The notes under the pieces: model-generated
The model's input: the letters and a program-made list of their open reading frames with translations, nothing else
Databases searched by the model: none
Told to the model about the DNA's origin: nothing
In this document: positions 9,717-23,719 of the stretch, in pieces
Layout: every line of letters begins with the position of its first letter
Numbering within the stretch: position 1 is the first letter of the stretch
DNA from: Hydractinia symbiolongicarpus
Lineage: Eukaryota; Cnidaria; Hydrozoa; Anthoathecata; Hydractiniidae
Assembly: GCF_029227915.1 (NCBI RefSeq)
Contig: NC_079876.1
Span: forward strand, 37,741,828-37,805,827
Reading direction: 5' to 3'
Length of the DNA: 64,000 nt
Program-made: the position numbers and the translations under genes

Positions 9717-12100
9717 TCATTTTTTTACTGTGGGACCAATCCTAGCCGTTATCGCGCGCTGAAGAAATAGCGACAGTTACAAAAACTACATTTCATTGAC
9801 TTTCTAACGGTTTCAGTCCGTTTGAGTTTTAACGGTTGGGTCACATATTCGTACCAGCATGTATTTAGCGATATTTTTCCGATATTACTAGGTTGCATCG
9901 CCTTTCACAATGAAACGATTGACTGTGGGACTTAATTGAACTAACTTTGGACTGTGACCTGATGAATGTGATAAATGAGACAATTGGACTCCAAGAAAAA
10001 ATATTCTTCTTAATTTGACATGATTGCCAATATTCAGCGATTATACTGGGGGCTGTGGTAGCGCTTCATTTAAGAATTAAGATAAGAAAGTCATATTTTA
10101 CCGTGGGACCAATCCTAGCCGTTATCTCGCTTTGAAAAAAAACGACAGTTTCAAAAACTATATTTCATTGACTTTCTAACGGTGTCAGTCCGTTTGAGTT
10201 TAAACGGTTGGGTCACATATTCGTACCAACATGTATTTAGCGATATTCATCTGACATTACTAGGTTGCATCGCTTTTAACAGTGAAATGATTGACTGTGG
10301 GACTTAATTGAACTAACTTTTGACTGTGACCTGATAAATGTGATAAATGAAAAAATTGGACTCCAAGAAATAGCATTCTTCTTAATTTGTCATGATTGCC
10401 TAAACACAGCGTTTACACTGGGCGCTGTTGTAGCGCTTCATTTAAAAATTTAAATTAATAAGTCATTTTTTTGCTGTGGGACCAATCCTAGCCGTTATTG
10501 CGCCCTGAAGAAATAGCGACAGTTTCAAAAACTACATTTCATTGACTTTCTAACGGGGTCAGTCCGTTTGAGTTACAACGGTTGCGTCACATATTCGTAC
10601 CAACATGAATTTAGCGATATTTTTCTGATATTACTAGGTTGCATCGCCTTTAACAATGAAACGATTGACTGTGATACTTAATTGAACTAACTTTGGACTG
10701 TGACCTGATGAATGTGATAAATGAGACAATTGGACTCCAAGAAATAACATTGTTCTTAATTTGACATGATTGCCGAAACTCAGCGACTACACTGGTCGCT
10801 GTGGTAGCGCTTCATTTAAAAATTTAAATTAATAAGTCATTTTTTTGCTGTGGGACCAGTCCTAGCCGTTATTGCGCCCTGAAGAAATAGCGACAGTTTC
10901 AAAAACTACATTTCATTGACTTTCTAAAGGTGTCAGTCCATTTGAGTTACAACGGTTGGGTCACATATTCGTACCAGCATGTATTTTGCGATATTTTTCC
11001 GATATTACTAGGTTGCATCGCCTTTAACAATGAAACGATTGACTGTGGGACTTAATTGAACTAACTTTGGACTGTGACCTGATGAATGTGATAAATGAGA
11101 CAATTGGACTCCAAGAAAAAACATTGTTCTTAATTTGACATGATTGCCGAAACTCAGCGGCTACACTGGTCGCTGTGGTAGCGCTTCATTTAAGAATTAA
11201 CATGAAAAAGTCATTTTTTTACTGTGGGACCAATCCTAGCCGTTATGGCGCGCTGAAGAAATAGCGACAGTTTAAAAAACTACATTTCATTGACTTTCTA
11301 ACGGTGTCAGTCCGTTTGAGTTTTAACGGTTGGGTCACATATTCGTACCAACATGTATTTAGCGATATTTTTCCGATATTACTAGGTTGCATCGCCTTTC
11401 ACAATGAAACGATTGACTGTGGGACTTAATTGAACTAACTTTGGACTGTGACCTGATGAATGTGATAAATGAGACAATTGGACTCCAAGAAAAAATATTC
11501 TTCTTAATTTGACATGATTGCCAAAATTCAGCGATTATACTGCGCGCTGTGGTAGCGCTTCATTTAAGAATTAAGATAAGAAAGTCATATTTTATCGTGG
11601 GACCAATCCTAGCCGTTATCTCGCGCTGAAAAAAAGCGACAGTTTCAAAAACTACATTTCATTGACTTTCTAACGGTGTCAGTCCGTTTGAGTTACAACG
11701 GTTGCGTCACATATTCGTACCAACATGAATTTAGCGATATTTTTCTGATATTACTAGGTTGCATCGCCTTTAACAATGAAACGATTGACTGTGATACTTA
11801 ATTGAACTAACTTTGGACTGTGACCTGATGAATGTGATAAGTGAGAAAATTGGACTCCAAGAAATAACATTATTCTTATTTTGACATGATTGCCGAAACT
11901 CAGCGACTACACTGGTCGCTGTGGTAGCGCTTCATTTAAGAATTAAGATGAAAAGTCATTTTTTTACTGTGGCACCAATGCTAGCCGTTATCGCGCGCTG
12001 AAGAAATAGCGACAGTTTCAAAAACTACAATTCATTGACTTTCTAACGGTGTCAGTCCATTTAAGTTACAACGGTTGGGTCACATATTCGTACCAACATG
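9717..12100 (+). repeat. Satellite zone right of the element, A-like monomers
   Basis: About six monomers have type A features (GCCTTTAACAATG, GATGAATG) mixed with variants carrying AAAATTTAAATTAATAAG and GAGTTACAACGG. A variant with ATTGACTGTGATACTTAATT occurs at about 10,662 and again about 1,120 bp later, three monomers on, suggesting a local three-monomer block. The A-like types on both sides of the retrotransposon suggest that it landed inside one homogeneous block. There are no genes. Confidence 0.9.
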
Positions 12101-15100
12101 GATTTAGCGATTTTTTTATATTACTAGTTTGCATCGCTTTTAACAATGAAACGATTGACTGTGGGACTTAATTGAACTAACTTTGGACTGTGACCTGATA
12201 AATGTGATAAATGAGACAATTGGACTGCAAGAAATAACATTCTTCTTAATTTGAAGTGATTGCCGAAACTCAGCGATTGCACTGGGCGCTGTGGTAGCGC
12301 TTCAATTAAAAATTAAGATTAAAAAGTCATTTTTTACTGCGGGACCAATCCTAGCCGTTATCACGCGCTGAAGAAATTGCAACAGTTTCGAAAATTACAT
12401 TTCATTGACTTTTTAACGGTGTTAATCCGTATTAGTTACAATGGTTGGGTCACCTATTCGTACCAACATGTGTTTAGCGATATTTTTCTGATATTACTAG
12501 GTTACATCGCTTTTAACAATGAAACGATTGACTGTGGGACTTAATTGAACTAACTTTGGACTGTGACCTGATAAATGTGATAAATGAGACAATTGGACTC
12601 CAAGAAAAAACATTCTTCTTAATTTGACGGGATTTCCGGAACTCAGCGATTACACTGGGCGCTGTGGTAGCGCTTTATTTAAACATTTAAATAAATAAGT
12701 CATTCTTCACTGTGGGACCAATCTTAGCCGTTATCGCGCGCTGAAGAAATATTGACAGTTTCAAAAACTAAATTTCATTGACTTTCTAACGGTGTCAGTC
12801 CGTTTGAGTTACAACGGTTGGGTCACATATTCGTACCTACATGTATTTAGCGATATTTTTCCGATATTACTATGTTGCATCGCTTTTAACAATAAAACGA
12901 TTGACTGTGGGACTTAATTGAACTAACTTTAGACTGTGACCTGATAAATGTGATAAATAAGAAAACTGGACTCCAAGAAATAATATTCTTCTTAATTTGA
13001 CGGAATTGCCGGAACTCAGCGATTACACGGGGCGCTGTGGTAGCGCTTCATTTAAAAATTTAGATAAATAAGTCATTTTTTACTGTAGGACCAATCCTAT
13101 CCGTTATCGCGCGCTGAAGAAATAGCGACAGTTTCAAACTCTACATTTCATTGAATTTCTAACGGTGTCAGTTCGTTTGAGTTCCATCGGTTGGGTCACA
13201 TACTCGTACCAACATGTATTTAGCGATATTTTTCTGATATTACTAGGTTGCATCGCTTTTAACTATGAAACGATTGACTGTGGGACTTAATTGAACTGAT
13301 TATGGACTGTGACCTTAAAAATGTTATAAGTGAGACAAGCGGAGTCAAAGAAATAACATTCTTTTTAATTTGACATGATTGCCGGAACTCAGCGATTACA
13401 CTGGGCGCTGTGGTAGCGCTTCATTTAAGAATTTAGATAAATTAGTCATTCTTAACTGTTGGACCAATCCTAGCCGTTATCGCGCGCTGAAGAAATAGCG
13501 ACAGTTTCAAAAACTACATTTCATTGACTTTCTAAGAGTATCAATCCGTTTGAGTTACAACGGTTGAGTCACACATTCGTACCAACATGTATTTCGTGAT
13601 ATTTTTCCGGTACTACTAGCTTGTATGGCTTTTAAAAGTGAATCGAGTGACTGTGGGACTTAATTGAACTGGTTATGGACTGTGACCTTATAAATGTTAA
13701 AGTGAGACATTTGGACTCCAAAAAAAAAAAAACATTCTTCCTAATTTGACATGATTGCCGAAACACAGCGATTACATTGGGCGCTGTGGTAGCGCTTCAA
13801 TTATAAATTACCATAAAAAAGTCATTTTTTACTGTGGGACCAATCTTAGCCGTTATCGCGCGCTGAAGATTTAGCGACAGTTTCAAAAACTACATTTCAT
13901 TGACTTTTTAACGGTGTCAGTCCTTTTTAGTTACAACGCTTGGGTCACCTATTCGTACCAACATGTGTTTAGCGATATTTTTCCGGTACTACTAGCTTGT
14001 ATGGCTTTTAACAGTGAAACGATTGACTGTGGGACTTAATTGAACTGATTATGGACGGTGACCTTATAAATGGTAAGGTGAGACAATTGGACTCCAAGAA
14101 AAAACATTCTTCCTAATTTGACATGATTGCCGAAACACAGCGATTACACTGGGCTCTGTGGTTGCGCTTCAATTAAAAATTAACATAAAAATGTCATTCT
14201 TTACTGTGGGACCAATCTTAGCCGTTATCGCGCCCTGAAGAATTAGCGACAGTTTCAAAAACTACATTTCATTGACTTTTTAACGGTGTCAGTCCATTTG
14301 AGTTACAACGGTTGGGTCACATATTCGTACCAACATGGATTTAGCGATTTTTTTTATATTACTAGGTTGCATCGCTTTTAACAGTGAAACGATTGACTGT
14401 GGTACTAAATTGAACTGATTTTGGACTGTGATCTTGTAAATGTTATAAGTGAGACAAATGGACTTCAAGAAATATCATTCTTCTTAATTTGAAATGATTG
14501 CCGAAACTCAGCGATTGCACTGGGCGCTGTGGTAGCGCTTCAATTAAAAATTAAGATTAAAAAGTCATTTTTTACTACAGGACCAATCCTAGCCGTTATC
14601 ACGCGCTGAAGAAATAGCGACAGTTTCGAAAATTACATTTCATTGACTTTTTAACGGTGTCAATCCGTATTAGTTACAATGGTTGGGTCACCCATTCGTA
14701 CCAACATGTGTTTAGCGATATTTTTCTGATATTACTAGGTTGCATCGCTTTTAACAATGAAACGATTGACTGTGGGACTTAATTGAACTAACTTTGGACT
14801 GTGACCTGATAAATGTGATAAATGAGACAATTGGACTGCAAGAAATAACATTCTTCTTAATTTGACGGGATTTCCGGAACTCAGCAATTACACTGAGCGC
14901 TGTGGTAGCGCTTTATTTAAAAATTTACTTAAATAAGTCATTCTTCACTGTGGAACCAATCCTAGCCGTTATCGCGCGCTGAAGAAATATCGACAGTTTC
15001 AAAAACTAAATTTCATTGACTTTCTAACGGTGTCAGTCCGTTTGAGTTACAACGGTTGGGTCACATATTCGTACCAACATGTATTTAGCGATATTTTTCT

Positions 15101-18100
15101 GATATTACTATGTTGCATCGCTTTTAACAATGAAACGATTGACTGTGGGACTTAATTTAACAAACTTTAGACTGTGACCTAATAAATGTGATAAATGAGA
15201 AAATTGGACTCCAAGAAATAACATTCTTCTTAATTTGACGGGATTGCCGGAACTCAGCGATTACACGGGGCGCTGTGGTAGCGCTTCATTTAAAAATTTA
15301 GATAAATAAGTCATTCTTTACTGTGGGACCAATCCTAGCCGTTATCGCGTGCTGGAGCATTATCGACAGTTTCAAAAACTACATTTCATTGACTTTCTAA
15401 CGGTGTCAGTCCGTTTGAGTTACAACGGTTGGGTCACATATTCGTACCAACATGTATTTAGCGATATTTTTTTGATATTACTAGGTTGCATCGCTTTTAA
15501 CAGTGAAACGATTGGTTGTGGAATTAAATTGAACTGATTTTGGACTGTGACCTTATAAATGTTATAAGTGAGACAAGTCGACTCCAAGAAGTAACATTCT
15601 TCTTAATTTGAAATGATTGCCGAAACTCAGCGATTGCACTGGATGGTGTGGTAGCGCTTCAATTAAAAATTAAGATAAAAAAGTCATTTTTTACTGCGGG
15701 ACCAATTCTAGCCGTTATCGCGCGCTGAAGAAATAGCAACAGCTTCAAAAACTACACTTCATTGACTTTCTAACGGTGTCAGTCCGTTTGAGTTACAACG
15801 GTTGGGTCACATATTCGTACCAACATGTATTTAGCCATATTTTTCTGATATTACTAGGTTGCATCGCTCTTAACAATGAAACGATTGACTGTGGGACTTA
15901 ATTGAACAAACTTTGGACTGTGACCTAATAAATGTGATAAATGAGAAAATTGGACTCCAAGAAATAACATTTTTCTCAATTTGACATGATTGCCGGAACT
16001 CAGCAATTACACTGGGCGCTGTGGTAGCACTTCATTTAAAAATTTAGATTAATTAGTAATTTTTTACTGTGGGACCAATCCTAGCCATTATCGCGCGCTG
16101 AAGAAATAGCGACTGTTTCGAAAACTAAATTTCATTGACTTTTTAACGGTGTCAGTCCGTTTGAGTTACAACGTTTGGGTCACCTATTCGTACCAACATG
16201 TGTTTAGCGATATATTTCTGATATTTCTAGGTTGCATCGCTTTTAACAATGAAACGATTGAATGTGGGACTTAATTGAACAAACTTTGGACTGTGACCTG
16301 ATAAATGTGATAAAGGAGACAATTGGACTCCAAGAAATAACATTCTTCTTAATTTGTCATGATTGCCGGAACTCACCGATTACACTGGGTGCTGTGGTGG
16401 CGCTTCATTTAAAAATTTAGATAAATAAGTCATTCTATACTGTCTGACCAATCCTATCTGTTATCGCACGCGGAAGAAATAGCGACAGTTTCAAAAACTA
16501 CATTTCATTGACTTTCTAACGGTGTCAGTCCGTTTGCGTTACAACGGTCGGGTCACATATTCGTACCAACATGTATTTAGCGATATTTTTCTGATATTAC
16601 TAGGTTGCATCGCTTTTAACTATGAAACGATTGACTGTGGGACTTAATTGAACTAACTTTGGACTGTGACCTAATAGATGTGAGAAATGAGAAATTTGGA
16701 CTCCAAGAAATAACATTCTTCTCAATTTGACATGATTGCCGGAACTCAGCGATTACACTGGGCGGTGTGGTAGCGCTTCATTTAAAAATTTAGATTAATA
16801 AGTCATTTTTAACTGTGGGACCAATCCTAGCCGTTATCGCGCGCTGAAGAAATAGCGACATTTTCAAAAACTACATTTCACTGACTTTCTAACGGTGTCA
16901 GTCCGTTTGAGTTACAACGGTTGGGTCACATATTCGTACCAACATGTATTTAGCGATATTTTTCTGATATTACTAGGTTGCATCGCTTTTAACAATGAAA
17001 CGATTGACTGTCGGACTTAATTGAACAAACTTTGGACTGTGACCTGATAAATGTGATAAAGGAGACAATTGGACTCCAAGAAATAACATTCTTCTTAATT
17101 TGTCATGATTGCCGGAACTCACCGATTACACTGGGTGCTGTGGTGGCGCTTCATTTAAAAATTTAGATAAATAAGTCATTCTATACTGTCTGACCAATCC
17201 TATCTGTTATCGCACGCGGAAGAAATAGCGACAGTTTCAAAAACTACATTTCATTGACTTTCTAACGGTGTCAGTCCGTTTGCGTTACAACGGTCGGGTC
17301 ACATATTCGTACCAACATGTATTTAGCGATATTTTTCTGATATTACTAGGTTGCATCGCTTTTAACTATGAAACGATTGACTGTGGGACTTAATTGAACT
17401 AACTTTGGACTGTGACCTAATAGATGTGAGAAATGAGAAATTTGGACTCCAAGAAATAACATTCTTCTCAATTTGACATGATTGCCGGAACTCAGCGATT
17501 ACACTGGGCGGTGTGGTAGCGCTTCATTTAAAAATTTAGATTAATAAGTCATTTTTAACTGTGGGACCAATCCTAGCCGTTATCGCGCGCTGAAGAAATA
17601 GCGACAGTTTCAAAAACTACATTTCACTGACTTTCTAACGGTGTCAGTCCGTTTGAGTTACAACGGTTGGGTCACATATTCGTACCAACATGTATTTAGC
17701 GATATTTTTCTGATATTACTAGGTTGCATCGCTTTTAACAATGAAACGATTGACTGTCGGACTTAATTGAACAAACTTTGGACTGTGACCTAATAAATGT
17801 GATAAATGAGAAAATTGGACTCCAAGAAATAACATTCTTCTCAATTTGACATGATTGCCGGAACTCAGCGATTACACTGGGCGCTGTGGTAGCACTTCAT
17901 TTAAAAATTTAGATTAATTAGTAATTTTTTACTGTGGGACCAATCCTAGCCATTATCGCGCGCTGAAGAAATAGCGACTGTTTCGAAAACTAAATTTCAT
18001 TGACTTTTTAACGATGTCAGTCCGTTTGAGTTACAACGTTTGGGTCACCTATTCGTACCAACATGTGTTTAGCGATATTTTTCTGATATTACTAGGTTGC

Positions 18101-20400
18101 ATCGCTTTTAACAATGAAACGATTGAATGTGGGACTTAATTGAACTAACTTTGGACTGTGACCTGATAAATGTGATAAAGGAGACAATTGGACTCCAAGA
18201 AATAACATTCTTCTTAATTTGACATGATTGCCGGAACTCACCGATTACACTGGGTGCTGTGGTGGCGCTTTATTTAAAAATTTAGATAAATCAGTCATTT
18301 TTTACTATGGGACCAATCCTAGCCGTTATCGCGCGCTGAAGAAATAGCGACAGTTTCAAAAACTACATTTCATTGACTTTCTAACGGTGTCAGTCCGTTT
18401 GCGTTACAACGGTCGGGTCACATATTCGTACCAACATGTATTTAGCGATATTTTTCTGATATTACTAGGTTGCATCGCTTTTAACTATGAAACGATTGAC
18501 TGTGGGACTTAATTGAACTAACTTTGGACTGTGACCTAATAGATGTGATAAATGAGAAATTTGGAATCCAAGAAATAACATTCTTCTAAATTTGACATGA
18601 TTGCCGGAACTCAGCGATTACACTGGGCGGTGTGGTAGCGCTTCATTTAAAAATTTAGATTAATAAGTCATTTTTTACTGTGGGACCAATCCTAGCCGTT
18701 ATCGCGCGCTGAAGAAATAGCGACAGTTTCAAAAACTACATTTCATTGACTTTCTAACGGTGTCAGTCCGTTTGAGTTACAATGGTTGGGTCACATATTC
18801 GTACCAACATGTATTTAGCGATATTTTTCTGATATTACTATGTTGCATCGCTTTTAACAATGAAACGATTGAATGTGGGACATAATTGAACTAACTTTGG
18901 ACTGTGACCTGATAAATGTGATAAAGGAGACAATTGGACTTCAAGAAATAACATTCTTCTAATTTGACATGATTGCCGGAACTCACAGATTACACTGGGT
19001 GCTGTGGTAGCGCTTCAATTAAAAATTAAGATAAAAAAGTCATTTTTTACTGCGGGACCAATCCTAGCCGTTATCGCGCGCTGAAGAAATAGCGACAGTT
19101 TCAAAAACTACATTTCATTGACTTTTTGACGGTGTCAGTCCGTTTGAGTTACAACGGTTGGGTCACCTATTCGTACCAACATGTGTTTAGCGATATTTTC
19201 TGATATTACTAGGTTGCATCGCTTTTAACAATGAAACGATTGACTGTGGGACTTAATTGAACTAACTTTGTATTGTCACCTGATAAATGTGATAAAGGAG
19301 ACAATCGGACTCCAAGAAATAACACTCTTCTTAATTTGACATGATTGCCGAAACTCAGCGATTACACTGGGCGCTGTGGTACCGCTTCATTTAAGAATTA
19401 AGATAAAAAAGTCATTCTTTACTGTGGGACCAATCCTAACCGTTATCGCGCGTTCAAGAAATAGCAACAGTTTCAAAAACCATATTTCATTGACTTTCTA
19501 ACGGTTTTAGTCCGTTTGAGTTACAACGGTTGGGTCACATATTCGTACCAACATGTGTTTAGCGATATTTTCCTGATATTACTAGGTTGCATCGCTTTTA
19601 ACTATGAAACGATTGACTGTGGGACTTAATTGAACTAACTTTGGACTGTGACCTAATAAATGTGATAAATGAGATCATTGGACTCCAAGAAATAACATTA
19701 TTCTTAATTTGACGTGATTGCCGAAACTCAGCGATTACACTGGGCGCTGTGGTACCGCTTCATTTAAGAATTAAGATAAAAAACTCATTTTTTTACTGTG
19801 GGACCAACCATAGCCGTTATCGCGCGCTGAAGAATAGCAACAGTTTCAAAAACTACATTTCATTGACTTTCTAACAGTGTCAGTCCGTTTAAGTTACAAC
19901 GGTTGGGTCACATATTCGAATCAACATGTATTTAGCGATATTTTTCTGATATTACTAGGTTGCATTGCTTTTAACAATGAAACGATTGATTGTGGGACTT
20001 AATTGAACTAACTTTGGACCATGACCTAATAAATGTGATAAATGGGATCATTGGACTCCAAGAAATAACATTCTTCTTAATTTGACGTGATTGTTGGAAC
20101 TCAGCGATTGCACTGGGCGCTGTGGTAGCGCTTCATTTTAAAGTTTAGATATATAAGTCATTTTTTAATGGGCGACCAATTCTATCCGTTATCGCGCGCT
20201 AAAGAAATAGCGAGAGTTTCAAAAACTACATTTCATTAACTTTCTAACCGTGTCAGTCCGATTCAGTTACAACAGTTGGGTCACATATTCGTGCCAACAT
20301 GTATTTAGCGATATTTTTCTGTTAATACTAGGTTGCATCGCTTTTAACTATGAAACGATTGACTGTGGGACTTAATTGAACTAACTTTGCACTGTCATCT
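12101..20400 (+). repeat. Satellite zone with more diverged monomers (AAATTTAGATAAATAAG type)
   Basis: About 22 monomers carry AAAAATTTAGATAAATAAGT, GAGTTACAACGG, GATAAATGTGATAAATGAG and often TTTAACTATGAAACG. Copies differ from each other more than in the first block, so this zone looks older or less recently homogenised. Some monomers have CAATCCGTATTAG or GATATTTTTCCGGTACTACTA variants (13.5-14 kb). No non-satellite DNA and no credible coding frame is present. Confidence 0.93.
16270..17789 (+). repeat. Tandem dimer duplication, period 746 bp
   Basis: The segment from about 16,270 is repeated from about 17,016. Matching marks include TTAATTTGTCATGATTGCCG, CTATACTGTCTGACCAATCC, TTATCGCACGCGGAAG and CCGTTTGCGTTACAACGGTC, each exactly 746 bp apart (for example TACACTGGGT at 16,381 and 17,127). 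The only difference I noticed is GACATTTTC versus GACAGTTTC. This is a recent duplication of two monomers. Confidence 0.88.
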
Positions 20401-20410
20401 GATAAATGTG

Positions 20411-20450
20411 ATAAAGGAGACTAGAATTAAGCTAAAAAAAGTCATTTTTT
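20411..20450 (+). repeat. Monomer with internal deletion of about 95 bp
   Basis: After GTGATAAAGGAGAC (near 20,421) the sequence jumps directly to TAGAATTAAGCTAAAAAAAG. It omits the usual CAATTGGACTCC to CTTCATTTA stretch, including the GCGCT hairpin. Neighbouring monomers are complete, so this is a local deletion. Confidence 0.82.
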
Positions 20451-23400
20451 TACTGTGGGACCAATCCTAGCCGTTAGCGCGCGCTGAACAAAGAGCGATA
20501 GTTTCAAAAGCTACATTTCATTGACTTTCTAACGGTGTCAGTCCGTGTGAGTTACAACGGTTGGGTCACATATTCGTACGAACATGTATTTAGCGATATT
20601 TTTCTGATATTACTAGGTTGCATGGCTTTTAACTATGAAACGATTGACTGTGGGACTTAATTGAACTAACTTTGCACTGTCACCTGATAAATGTGATAAA
20701 AGAGACAATTGGACTCCAAGAAATAACATTCTTTTTAATTTGACATGATTGCCGAAACTCAGCGGTTACTCTGGGCGCTGTGGTAGCGCTTCATTTAAGA
20801 ATTATGACAAAAAAATTCATTTTTTTACTGTGGGACCAATGCTAGCCGTTAGCCCGCGCTGAAGAAATAGCAATAGTTTCAAGAACTACATTTCATTGAC
20901 TTTTTAACGGTTTCAGTCCGTTTGAGTTACAACGGTTTGGTCACATATTCGTACCAACATGTATTTAGCGATATTTTTCTGATATTACTAGGTTGCATCT
21001 CTTTAAACAATGAAACGATTGACTGTGGTACTAAATTGAACTGATTTTGGACAGTGACCTTATATATGTTATAAGTGAGACAAGTGGAATCCCAGAAATA
21101 ACATTCTTCTTAATTTGACATGATTGCCGAAACTCAACGATTACAATGGGCGCTGTGGTAGCGCTTCATTTAAAAATTTAGATAAATAAGTCATTCTTTA
21201 CTGTGGGATCAATCCTATCCGTTATCGGGCGCTGAAGAAACAGCGATAGTTTCAAAAGCTACATTTCACTGACTTTGTAACGTTGTCAGTCCGTTTGAGT
21301 TACAACGATTGGGTCACATATACGTACCAACATGTATTTAGCGATATTTTTCTAACATTACTAGTTTGCATCGCTTTTAACTATGAAACGATTGACTGTG
21401 GGACTTAATTGAACTAACTTTGCACTGTCACCTGATAAATGTGATGAAGGAGACAATTGGACTCCAAGAAATAACATTCTTCTTAATTTGACATGATTGC
21501 CGAAACTCAGTGATTACACTTGGCGCTGTGGTAGCGCTTCATTTAAGAATTAAGCTAAAAAAAGTCATTTTTTTACTGTAGGACCAATCCTAGCCGTTAG
21601 CACGCGCTGAACAAAGAGCGATAGTTTCAAAAGCTACATTTCATTTACTTTGTAACCGTGTCAGTCCGTTTGAGTTACAACAATTGGGTCACATATACGT
21701 ACCAACATGTATTTAGCGATATTTATCTGACATTACTAGGTTGCATTGCTTTTAACAGTGAAACCATTGACTGTGGGACTTAATTGAACTAACTTTGGAC
21801 TGTGACCTGATAAATGTGATAAATGAGACCAATGGATTCCAAGAAATAACATTCTTCTTAATTTGACGTGATTGTTGGTACTCAGCGATTCCACTGGGCG
21901 CTGTGGTATCGCTTCATTTAAAAATTTCGATATATAATTCATTCTTTAATGTGCGACCAATCCTATCCGTTATCGCGCGCTGAAGAAATAGCGAGAGTTT
22001 CAAAAACTACATTTCATTGACTTTCTAACGGTGTCAGTCCGTTTCAGTTACAACGGTTGGGTCACATATTCCTGCCAACATGTATTTAGCGATATCTTTC
22101 TGATATTACTAGATTGCATCGCTTTTAACTATGAAACGATTGCCTGTGGGACTTAATTGCACTAACTTCGCACTGTCACTTAATAAATGTGATAAAGGAG
22201 ACAATTGGACTCCAAGAAATAACATTCTTCTTAATTTGACATGATTGCGGAAACTCAGTGATTACACTGGGCGCTGTGGTAGCGCTTCATTTAAGAATTA
22301 AGCTAAAAAAAAACAATTTTTTACTGTGGGACCTATCCTAGCCGTTAGCACGCGCTGAACAAAGAGCGATAATTTCAAAAGCTACATTTCATTGACGTTC
22401 TAACGGTGTCAGTCCGTTTGAGTTACAACGGTTGGGTCACATATTCGTACCAACATGTATTTAGCGATATTTATCTGATATTACTAGGCTGCATCGCTTT
22501 TAACAGTGAAACGATTGATTGTTGGACTTAATTGAACTAATTTTGGACTGTTACCTGATAAATGTGATAAATGAGACAATTGGAGTTCAAAAAATAACAT
22601 TCTTCTTAATTTGACATGATTGCCGGAACTCAGCGATTACACTGGGCGTTGTGGTAGCGCTTCATTTAAAAATTTAGATAAATAAGTCATTCTTTACTGT
22701 GGGATCAATCCTATCCGTGATCGCGCGCTGAAGAAACAGCGGTAGTTTCAAAAGCTACATTTCATTGACTTTGTAACGGTGTCAGTCCGTTTGAGTTACA
22801 ACGGTTGGGTCACATATACGTACCAACATGTATTTAGCGATATTTATCTGACATTACTAGGTTGCATCGATTTTAACAGTGAAACGATTGACTGTGGGAA
22901 TTAATCGAACTAACTTTGGACTGTGACCTGATAAATGTGATAAATGAGACCATAGGACTCCAAGAATTAACATTCTTCTTAATTTGACGGGATTGTTGGA
23001 ACTCAGCGATTGCACTGGGCGCTGTGGTAGCGATTCATTTAAAAATTTAGATATATAAGTCATTTTTTAATGTGCGACCAATCCTATCCGTTATCGTGCG
23101 CTGAAGAAATAGCGAGAGTTTCAAAAACTAAATTTCATTGACTTTCTAACGGTGTCAGTCCGTTTCAGTTACAACGGTTGGGTCACATATTCGTACCAAC
23201 ATGTATTTAGACATATTTTTCTGATATTACTAGGTTGCATGGCTTTTAACTATGAAACGATTGACTGTGGGACTTAATTGAACTAACTTTGCACTGTCAC
23301 TTAATAAATGTGATAAAGGAGACAATTGGACTCCAAGAAATAACATTCTTCTTAATTTGGCATGATTGCCGAAACTCAGTGATTACACTGGGCGCTGTGG

Positions 23401-23719
23401 TAGCGCTTCAGTTAAGAATTAAGCTAAAAAAAGTCATTTTTTTACTGTGGGACCAATCCTAGCCGTTAGCACGCCCTTAAAAAAGAGCGATAGTTTCAAA
23501 AGCTACATTTCATTGACGTTCTAACGGTGTCAGGCCGTTTGAGTTACAACGGTTGGGTCACATATTCGTACCAACATGTATTTAGCGATATTTATCTGAT
23601 ATTACTAGGTTGCATCGCTTTTAACAGTGAAACGATTGACTGTGGGACTTAATTGAACTAATTTTGGACTGTTACCTGATAAATGTGATAAATGAGACAA
23701 TTGGACTCCAAGAAATAAC